Part shown: positions 19,703 to 26,776 of the stretch, one piece after another
How positions within the stretch are numbered: the stretch's first letter is position 1
Layout of the letters: every line of letters starts with the position of its first letter
Source: Alphaproteobacteria bacterium
Lineage (GTDB): Bacteria > Pseudomonadota > Alphaproteobacteria > Rs-D84 > JAERRO01
Reading direction: 5' to 3'
Assembly: GCA_016735395.1 (NCBI GenBank)
Contig: JAERRO010000013.1
Location: 1 to 47,972 of the forward strand
Length of the DNA: 47,972 nucleotides
Translations under genes and position numbers: made by a program
The notes under the pieces: generated by a model
Database searches by the model: none
What the model was told of the DNA's origin: nothing
Seen by the model: only the letters and a program-made list of their open reading frames with translations

Positions 19703-20449
19703 TTGAGAGAGAACGATTATAATCCTTTATTGATGTCGAAAGGGACTATTAAAGGGGTAGTGATTTTTGAAAAATATCGTATAGCGATATATCTATTATC
19801 GTTATTGAGTATATTAAACATATTTTTATTATCGTGGGCATATATATGGGTTCGTCATCAGAGAGTTAGTCCAGCTATATTAACTCTACCTCTCACATTC
19901 GGTTCATCTGAGAAAGTCGATTCGGAGCTATCGCAAAGATTGAAAATAGATATTCCTCAACAGCATAAATTTTTAGACAGTATAAGTAATTTAGATCTAA
20001 TCCAAGAGAAATTGATAATTAAATTTATAGACGACTTTTTTAGGGTTAAGTTGAAAGATAATGCTTCGGTATGGTGTGATTGTAGTAAAGGCATCGATAG
20101 AAACGGAGAGCTACATATATGTTCTAGTGTAGTATATGGCGAGAAAGATAGATGTTCTATATGTTGTAATAGTAGCACTGAAGTCTACACCTATTTTAAA
20201 GATAACAAATTAGATATCTATAAAAGTATTGAGTTCAACGGTCTATCGCAGTCTGTAGAAATTTTAGATATGAACAAGATATTTAGTATAGAGAAAGGGA
20301 CTTTTAAATCATTGTGGATCGTCAAAATAAGGAGAGACTCTTTTACGAACAGTTCAATATCGGAGATATATATTACAATAAGAAAAAGTCCCGATTATGA
20401 TTATCCGGGCTATTATGTGTCTGATATAACAGAGGCAAAATTGCTATGA
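19703..20449 (+). CDS. VirB8-like inner-membrane T4SS protein (TTG start)
   Basis: Single N-terminal TM then periplasmic domain; follows the VirB7-like gene and overlaps a second VirB8-like ORF by 4 nt. Cys-rich insertion CDC...C...CSICC. Confidence 0.5.
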   Translation: MRENDYNPLLMSKGTIKGVVIFEKYRIAIYLLSLLSILNIFLLSWAYIWVRHQRVSPAILTLPLTFGSSEKVDSELSQRLKIDIPQQHKFLDSISNLDLIQEKLIIKFIDDFFRVKLKDNASVWCDCSKGIDRNGELHICSSVVYGEKDRCSICCNSSTEVYTYFKDNKLDIYKSIEFNGLSQSVEILDMNKIFSIEKGTFKSLWIVKIRRDSFTNSSISEIYITIRKSPDYDYPGYYVSDITEAKLL

Positions 20450-21084
20450 TAGTTAGAGTTTTATTATTATCATTTCTATTTATGATTAACATATTAATGT
20501 TAGGTCTAGGTCTTCTATTGTGGGGTCAGCACAAGAATTTGAGCGACATAACTCCATTTTTCGTTCAGTTATCTTTAACAGAAAGCGAGGAGAAACTTTC
20601 AAAGTTAACACCTATAGAAGAGTTAAACACAAATAGCTTAAAACTTTATCAATCACGGAGATACATACTAGACAGACTAACATATATCCCGGACGATTCA
20701 TTATTATCTCTTAAAACTGGCAAAGAAAAAATAGAGGTTAAAGATAATCCTGGGGCTATTAGTCTAGTTAAACTTATGTCTACTAAAGAGGTGTACTCTA
20801 AGTATGTAGACTATTTAGAGGGTCAAAAAACGGAGACTATCGTTCGTCCGAGGATAATCACGATAGGACTAGAAGAATTAGATTATGTCAGAGCAAAAGT
20901 CGAATTGGTATACTTCGATAAAATTAGTCAACACAAACTAAAAACGGTGATTGCCGAATATAGATTCCGGTTGATATCTTATCCAGCGGACAACGAAAAT
21001 CTACAGATAGTAAGAAAACACAAAATAGATCCTATATACCTTTTTCCGTTTAAAGTTAGATTTTGGACTAGACTCGACGATTAA
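20446..21084 (+). CDS. VirB8-like T4SS protein
   Basis: N-terminal TM; periplasmic region with RPRIITIGLEELDYVRAKVELVY...YRFRLIS...FPFKVRFWTRLDD, a VirB8-like pattern. Confidence 0.55.
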   Translation: MIVRVLLLSFLFMINILMLGLGLLLWGQHKNLSDITPFFVQLSLTESEEKLSKLTPIEELNTNSLKLYQSRRYILDRLTYIPDDSLLSLKTGKEKIEVKDNPGAISLVKLMSTKEVYSKYVDYLEGQKTETIVRPRIITIGLEELDYVRAKVELVYFDKISQHKLKTVIAEYRFRLISYPADNENLQIVRKHKIDPIYLFPFKVRFWTRLDD

Positions 21085-21317
21085 AAACTCTAATATATAT
21101 CTCACGAAGATATAAAAATAATCCGCATAACTTTAATATATCACAGATATATAATAGTTATCCCACGGAGCGATAAAATTTATATATGTATAACTATTAT
21201 ATATCATAGATATATAATTGTTATTCCACGGAGTAATAAAATTGTAAAACAATTTTAGAACGACCCATCTACAAAATCCTCTCTAAACTTTCTTCAAGAT
21301 TATAAAACTTTTTATGC

Positions 21318-21354
21318 ATACCTATATATTATACACAGTATAATATATAGGTAT
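21318..21354 (+). repeat. Perfect 17-bp hairpin (H1) of cluster A
   Basis: ATACCTATATATTATAC-ACA-GTATAATATATAGGTAT; repeated exactly at 22037-22073. Confidence 0.95.
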
Positions 21355-21395
21355 TCCGCGGAGTAATAATAAAATACATTTTATTATTACGACCC

Positions 21396-21422
21396 GTCTG
21401 CAGAATAATCTGCAGACTTTTT
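21396..21422 (+). terminator. Intrinsic terminator, cassette A1
   Basis: GTCTGCAGA ATAA TCTGCAGAC TTTTT. Confidence 0.9.
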
Positions 21423-21491
21423 CGCTAGACCTTTCAAAATGTTTTACCTCTATCAAAATATTACAAATAAAAAGTCTAGTAAAAAACACCT

Positions 21492-21510
21492 ACTCAACCC
21501 ATAGTAATAT
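21492..21510 (+). repeat. Cassette leader motif ACTCAACCCATAGTAATAT
   Basis: Near-identical copies at 21911-21929, 22513-22531 and 47593-47611; partial copy at 47868. Confidence 0.8.
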
Positions 21511-21748
21511 AACGATTATCTCACGGATCTATAAAAATAATATACATAACTATTATATATCACAGATATATTAAAGTTATCCCGCGGAGCGATAAAATTA
21601 TAAAATAATTTTATAACGACCCATCTGCAAAATTCTCTCTAAACTTTCTTCAAGATTATAAAAATAATATGCATAACTTTTATATATCACAGATATATTA
21701 AAGTTATTCTGCGGAGTAATAATAAAATACCTTTTATTATTACGACCC

Positions 21749-21775
21749 GTCTGCAGAATAATCTGCAGACTTTTT
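21749..21775 (+). terminator. Intrinsic terminator, cassette A2
   Basis: GTCTGCAGA ATAA TCTGCAGAC TTTTT. Confidence 0.9.
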
Positions 21776-22114
21776 AAAAATGTCTTCCACTTCGTACCTA
21801 GTTCGACAGACGAAAGAATAAAGAACATAACGACAATAAACGAACAAACATGACAGACAGATATCACAATAACGAAAAAATTTCACAAAAAAAACTCCGC
21901 GAAAACACCCACTCAACCTATAGTAATATGATAGTCATTCCACGGAGTTATAAAATTATAAAATATCTATATACATAACAATTATATATCTATGATATAT
22001 AAAGATCGTCCCACGAAGTAATAAAAAATAATAAGCATACCTATATATTATACACAGTATAATATATAGGTATTCCGCGGAGTAATAATAAAATACTTTT
22101 TATTATTACGACCC

Positions 22115-22141
22115 GTCTGCAGAATAATCTGCAGACTTTTT
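22115..22141 (+). terminator. Intrinsic terminator, cassette A3
   Basis: GTCTGCAGA ATAA TCTGCAGAC TTTTT. Confidence 0.9.
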
Positions 22142-22430
22142 CAGATCTTCAATAATATAAAAGATGAAAAATGTCCACCCACCCTATACTAGATCCGACA
22201 GAATGAGAAAAAATTTCTCGTATTCTCTTCTACAAACTTCCCCCATTTCTTCTCCACCCTACACGATTTCTCAACCTTTCTCCGCCTAGCACAGTAGTTC
22301 AACTCCTCGTTTCACCATCTCCCGACCTTTCCACCGCTGTCTCTAGATTTTTTCCACGATCTCCCGACTTTTTGTTTTACCTCCGAGATATTCGAGAGTC
22401 TCTAAACTCCTCCGCCACACCCCGTGCGAA

Positions 22431-22452
22431 CTTGACAAACAAGAATTAAAGC
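22431..22452 (+). repeat. 22-bp repeat CTTGACAAACAAGAATTAAAGC (second copy 47558-47579)
   Basis: Exact 22/22 match; contains a consensus -35-like TTGACA. Confidence 0.85.
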
Positions 22453-22578
22453 ATAAGTTTAACCTAGTCCCAAAATTGATACTCAAGATAAAAAAAACTC
22501 CGCGAAAACACTACTCAACCTATAGTAATATATAAAAATCATTTTTCTCAAAATTTTCTATAGAAATTATGATATCGA

Positions 22579-23025
22579 TTATCGTTCTGATTGTATCTTA
22601 ATAGTTGGCAGTGCGGTCTTCTTCTGCTGTCTAGTGTATTTTTCGTATTGATTTTCGTTCCATATGTGGAAGAACTTCCCAAGTCCTACGAATATCAATG
22701 AATCGTCCAGTCTGAATCTCTGAACGATATCCAGAGGCAGTAAAATTCTACCGTTGACATCGAAAGCGAGCGGTCTAGCTTGAGCGAAGAGTTGTTGTTG
22801 AATGGAGTCTGCTTGAGTTGAAAATATACCGACCTGTTGTTCGGAGGCGGTAGAAATTTCTTCCATCCTTTTCATGGAACAACCGACGATATGTTTTCCG
22901 TCTGTACTAGGAAAAATCACGACTCCGGCAAAGGAATCTTCTGCGACGACTGAACGGAAAGATGCTGGCACTGAAACTCTACATTTTTTGTCTACTGAAG
23001 CATTAAATTTAGAAAGAAATAACAT
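22579..23025 (-). CDS. mraZ: Transcriptional regulator MraZ
   Basis: MLFLSKFNASVDKKCRVSVPASFRSVV, LAFDVNGRILLPLDIVQRFRLDDSLIFVGLGKFFHIWNENQYEKY. Confidence 0.93.
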   Translation of the reverse strand: MLFLSKFNASVDKKCRVSVPASFRSVVAEDSFAGVVIFPSTDGKHIVGCSMKRMEEISTASEQQVGIFSTQADSIQQQLFAQARPLAFDVNGRILLPLDIVQRFRLDDSLIFVGLGKFFHIWNENQYEKYTRQQKKTALPTIKIQSER

Positions 23026-23101
23026 AGGATCTCATTATCGTTCGATTATAGATTATATGTAGCCCCTAAATTACAGAAAATCAATAGGAGAGAGTAGATT
23101 A

Positions 23102-23134
23102 TTTTAGGATTTTCTAGGATTTTATAGGATTTTA
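23102..23134. promoter_or_regulatory. Three 10-bp-spaced direct repeats (TTTTAGGATT / TTCTAGGATT / TTATAGGATT): candidate MraZ box
   Basis: Minus strand reads AAAATCCTAT AAAATCCTAG AAAATCCTAA upstream of mraZ; MraZ is known to bind tandem repeats with about 10-bp period. Confidence 0.65.
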
Positions 23135-23218
23135 CTAAATTTATCTTGACAAGAGGTATAAAAGACTGCTAGAGTATAAATATGAAGTTATGGAGATAAT
23201 GTATAAAGGAGGTTCAAA

Positions 23219-23554
23219 ATGACACACTTAGGAAATCCGATAGAAGAGGCATTTGACTATGTATTGAGTCAAATTACTTGGATGAATAGATGCGGTGCTT
23301 TATGTAATTTACGAGATATTTTCAGTACTCCGAGCCGAGATGGCACGGCAGTACGATTTGCAGATTTGTCTAGAGAGATATTAGAAAAATCTTATATATC
23401 GTTGCAAGTCGTCTCACCGAATTTTACTGAAGACACTGAAGATTTGAGCGATTCTGTCTTGAGAACTAGAGTAAAAGGGTTAGTTTTCGATAGAGTTCAA
23501 AAACATATATCTCGTCAGCAAAATATAGTCTACGAGAAAACTGGAACTAACTAA
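23219..23554 (+). CDS. Hypothetical protein, 111 aa
   Basis: RBS AAAGGAGG, -35-like TTGACA at 23146, intrinsic terminator right after the stop. Confidence 0.75.
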   Translation: MTHLGNPIEEAFDYVLSQITWMNRCGALCNLRDIFSTPSRDGTAVRFADLSREILEKSYISLQVVSPNFTEDTEDLSDSVLRTRVKGLVFDRVQKHISRQQNIVYEKTGTN

Positions 23555-23567
23555 AATTGATATTTTT

Positions 23568-23596
23568 AAACCCCCATAAATTTATGGGGGTTTTTT
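23568..23596 (+). terminator. Intrinsic terminator of the 111-aa gene
   Basis: AAACCCCCATAAATTTATGGGGGTTTTTT. Confidence 0.9.
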
Positions 23597-23616
23597 ATTA
23601 TCTAAAATATGGACAA

Positions 23617-24483
23617 TTAAAAATTAGTAGTAATTTTTCTAAATTTATTTCGACGGTCTCGGACGAGAGAATAGACAGTTTTTTTCTGTAATGTTTTGAT
23701 ACTTTTTAAGACAGCTTTTTTTACGACGATCATAGTTCCGATGTGATCTCTGTGAGCTCCTCCGACAGGTTCAGGTATGATGCAGTCGATTACCTTCATT
23801 TTTTTGAGGTCTTGTGCAGTAATTTTGAGTGCTTTAGCAGCCTCTTCGGCTTTATTATTGTCTTTCCAGAGGATTATGCTACATGCTTCCGGAGCTATTA
23901 CTGAATAGACAGAATGTTCTAGCATGTATACTACATCTGCGGTCGCAGTGGCTATAGCTCCTCCGCTCCCTCCTTCACCGATGATAATTGAGATAAAAGG
24001 AGCCTTCATTTTGAAGCTAAATAACATACAGTTCGCGATGGATTCAGAAATATTATGTTCTTCGGCATCTTTTCCTGCGGATGCACCTGAAGTATCTACT
24101 AGAGATATTACAGGCAAATTGAATCTGTGAGCCATCTTCATCATCCTCAAAACTTTTCTATACCCTTCAGGTTTAGGGGCTCCAAAATTATGTTTAATCC
24201 TAGACTCGGTATCTTTTCCTTTTTCTTGAGCAATAATTATCACAGGAATGTCGTCAATATAAGCTAGTCCGGTCAAGATAGCTTGATCGTCTGCGGACAT
24301 CCTGTCGCCATGGAGTTCTATAAAATTGGAGAAAACTCCGTTAATATAGTCGAGGGCTTTAGGTCTCAGTTGATGTCTAGCAATTTGCAATTTCTGAAAC
24401 GGAGAAAAGGCATCTTTATAAGATTCGAGTTTTTCTTTTGTGAGTGGCTTATTTAGAAAGTCATCGAAGTTAATTGATGTCAT
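23617..24483 (-). CDS. accA: Acetyl-CoA carboxylase carboxyltransferase subunit alpha
   Basis: FIELHGDRMSADDQAILTGLAYI, FGAPKPEGYRKVLRMMKMAHRF, IIGEGGSGGAIA, PEACSIILWKD. Confidence 0.95.
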   Translation of the reverse strand: MTSINFDDFLNKPLTKEKLESYKDAFSPFQKLQIARHQLRPKALDYINGVFSNFIELHGDRMSADDQAILTGLAYIDDIPVIIIAQEKGKDTESRIKHNFGAPKPEGYRKVLRMMKMAHRFNLPVISLVDTSGASAGKDAEEHNISESIANCMLFSFKMKAPFISIIIGEGGSGGAIATATADVVYMLEHSVYSVIAPEACSIILWKDNNKAEEAAKALKITAQDLKKMKVIDCIIPEPVGGAHRDHIGTMIVVKKAVLKSIKTLQKKTVYSLVRDRRNKFRKITTNF

Positions 24484-25333
24484 CGTTCACCTTTTTCTGC
24501 ATTAAAATTTTTGCGATAAGAGATATTTCTTTCTTTAAATTTTCTCTAGAAGAAACTCTATCGATGGCTCCCTTTTCTAGTAAATATTCTGCAGTTTGAA
24601 AATTATCTGGAAGCTTTTCTTGTGTATTTTTCGCGATAATTTCTCTACCTGCGAATCCTACTCTAGCCCCTTTTTCTGCGATAGAAACATCACCGAGCAT
24701 TGCGAAAGAGGCGGTGGTTCCCCCATATGTGGGGTCGGTAAATAGAACTAAAAAAGGAAAACTAGACTCATTCATATCTAGAACGGCAAGAGAAGTTCTT
24801 GGCATCTGCATTAAAGATAGGATACCTTCAAACATCCTTGCGCCTCCTGAAGAGGTAACTATTAAAAGAGGCTGTTTTCTCCGTTGAGATTCTAAAACTG
24901 CTTTAATAAAATTTTCACCGAAGGCTCTTCCCATTGATCCCCCTAGAAATTTAAAATTCATTACTGCTACGGTTATGGGTTCGTTGAATGTGGAACCTAC
25001 GGCGATCGTCAAAATATCGTCTGTCTTATTTCTTCTTCTAGATGAATCGAGTTTAGACTGATAGTCTGGAAATTTTAGCGGATCGTCTTTGACTGTCAAA
25101 TTTTTTAAAATTTTAAACCCGTCGTCCATAATCAGATTTATCCGTTCTATCGGAGACATAGGAAAATAGAAATTACATTTGGTACAAATATTATTATTCT
25201 GTTTTAGATCTTGTGTATAGATCATCTCGTTACATTTTTTACAGAGGGACCATAAGTTAGAATTTATTTTATCCCACGGTTTAGAGTTTATCTTAATTCT
25301 TTTATCTGTTTTATTTTTCGCATCGATCCACAT
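24470..25333 (-). CDS. accD: Acetyl-CoA carboxylase carboxyltransferase subunit beta
   Basis: CxxC zinc finger (LCKKCNEMIY...CTKCNFYFPMS), SSGGARMFEGILSLMQMPRT, LFTDPTYGGTTASFAMLGDVSIAE. Confidence 0.95.
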   Translation of the reverse strand: MWIDAKNKTDKRIKINSKPWDKINSNLWSLCKKCNEMIYTQDLKQNNNICTKCNFYFPMSPIERINLIMDDGFKILKNLTVKDDPLKFPDYQSKLDSSRRRNKTDDILTIAVGSTFNEPITVAVMNFKFLGGSMGRAFGENFIKAVLESQRRKQPLLIVTSSGGARMFEGILSLMQMPRTSLAVLDMNESSFPFLVLFTDPTYGGTTASFAMLGDVSIAEKGARVGFAGREIIAKNTQEKLPDNFQTAEYLLEKGAIDRVSSRENLKKEISLIAKILMQKKVNDDIN

Positions 25334-25626
25334 TATGAGAGGCCTTCTTTACTTGATAGTTTTTTAACCAACTCTGGGCTTGTCTTAAAGTTTATGCTAT
25401 TACGAGTAGGAACAGAGATAATTTTACCGGAGATAGGATTTTTTATTTTTCTAGCGACCAACCGTTTAGGACTAAAAACGCCGAATCCTCTAATTTCTAT
25501 TCTATTTCTTTTTTTCAAATTATATCCTACGACACCCCAAAATGAGTCTACTAGATCGAGGACTTCGCGACTAGATATATTATCGAATTCTGCTTTAATT
25601 CTTGCTGTTAAAATATTTCTAATCAT
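25333..25626 (-). CDS. HU/IHF-family DNA-binding protein (IHF-like)
   Basis: RIEIRGFGVFSPKRLVARKIKNPISGKIISVPTRNSINFKTSPEL. Confidence 0.88.
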   Translation of the reverse strand: MIRNILTARIKAEFDNISSREVLDLVDSFWGVVGYNLKKRNRIEIRGFGVFSPKRLVARKIKNPISGKIISVPTRNSINFKTSPELVKKLSSKEGLS

Positions 25627-25693
25627 ACTATTCCTCCGTATATATTATTATGAATTAGTTGCTTACAAAAATCAAGTATGTGGTGGACAAAGA

Positions 25694-26776
25694 TTAATTG
25701 AAGTTAGCGGTTATTTGGTTCTGCATATCGAAAGTAGCGAAAACGACCCAGGCGATAGCGAGACTCATCATAAGGATTCCTACGGAATTAAGTGTCGATG
25801 CGGTTGTCTTCATTTTACGAATAGAATTTTGCAGATACCCGTGAGATATTTGAGTTAGAGATTCTTCAAAATGTTCCATTTCAGAATATATAGAAAGATC
25901 ACCAATAATTTCATCATCTGGAAAATGTCCTTTAGATCTTGTAAGAGCTAGTCCTAAATTATCACCGTTCGTAATATGTCGTAGAGCTTTTCGAAGGTGG
26001 AAAGCTAGATATGGGGATGCCTGATTTTCTAGAATTTTCATAGCCTTCGGTAGAGGAGTCCCTGCCCGAATTATGACACTTAGAGATAACAACCAACTGA
26101 CTCCTGTAAAGATTTTATATAGGGACCAAGGTGGCATCTTGTCTAACAGCACTCTAAAATTTCCACTAGCCCACGGCAGTGAAATTATGATAAAGATAAT
26201 AGATAATATTAAAAAGATTATGAACAAAAACCAGTAGTTCTCAAAAAAGTATGAGAGATCTATAATAATTTTCGCAGAACCCGTCCAGACGATGCTATCG
26301 TTAGCCGCCTCCATCAACGGCGGAACTAGATACAAACTTACCATGACTAAAACTCCTATAGTCATGAGCATTAAAAAAAGCGGGTATGTAGTGGCAGATA
26401 TTAAGATCGAAGTAATTTCTCTTGATCCTTCTATAACTTGAATCAAATTTTTCAGTGCTAGAGAAAATTTAGAGATATCTCCAACGGAAAGCATGAGGGA
26501 CTCTCTTTGAGGCACCCAAGAGTTGATGACGGAAGAAAAAGTCTGTCCCCTCTCTAGATCCCGTTGCCAACTTTTTACAGCGAGGGCAAAAGGCTCCATA
26601 CTTTTCTTACCGTTATGAGACTCTATATTATAGATACGATCTAGAGCATTCATTACGGTAAAATTATTATCTAGGAGCGAAGCAAGTTTTCTATATATAT
26701 TGAGTCTTTTTTCTGACGAAAATTTCACTACAGTTTTAGCATAAATCAGGTTAAAGTCTACGGGCTTGTTATTCAT
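25694..26776 (-). CDS. pilR: Type IVb pilus inner-membrane platform protein (PilR/T2SSF family)
   Basis: T2SSF-type architecture with three TM segments; follows the ATPase with a 4-nt overlap if the internal MNNKPVDF start is used. Confidence 0.75.
   Translation of the reverse strand: MNNKPVDFNLIYAKTVVKFSSEKRLNIYRKLASLLDNNFTVMNALDRIYNIESHNGKKSMEPFALAVKSWQRDLERGQTFSSVINSWVPQRESLMLSVGDISKFSLALKNLIQVIEGSREITSILISATTYPLFLMLMTIGVLVMVSLYLVPPLMEAANDSIVWTGSAKIIIDLSYFFENYWFLFIIFLILSIIFIIISLPWASGNFRVLLDKMPPWSLYKIFTGVSWLLSLSVIIRAGTPLPKAMKILENQASPYLAFHLRKALRHITNGDNLGLALTRSKGHFPDDEIIGDLSIYSEMEHFEESLTQISHGYLQNSIRKMKTTASTLNSVGILMMSLAIAWVVFATFDMQNQITANFN

Larger units (their letters stand above)
21091..22141 (+). 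repeat. Cluster A of composite structured repeats: three cassettes, each ending in a hairpin terminator
   Basis: Repeated units: 15-17-bp palindrome, CCRCGGAG, AT-rich second hairpin, CGACCC, GTCTGCAGA-ATAA-TCTGCAGAC-TTTTT. Terminators at 21396-21422, 21749-21775 and 22115-22141. Confidence 0.9.

Noticed and set aside
21598-21867. 89-aa minus-strand ORF
   Set aside because: Overlaps repeat modules and a terminator hairpin; no RBS or family evidence.
21091-22141. CRISPR array interpretation of the repeats
   Set aside because: Repeats are long palindromes of varying sequence with terminators; there are no uniform repeat/spacer lengths and no cas genes.
21091-22141. Integron attC array or transposon ends
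   Set aside because: No integrase or transposase ORF in the window, no cassette ORFs between units, and terminators in every cassette.
21091-22141. Retron or other reverse-transcriptase-linked ncRNA
   Set aside because: No reverse transcriptase ORF in the window.
25394-25858. 154-aa plus-strand ORF
   Set aside because: Antisense to the IHF-like gene and the 3' end of pilR; no recognisable motif.
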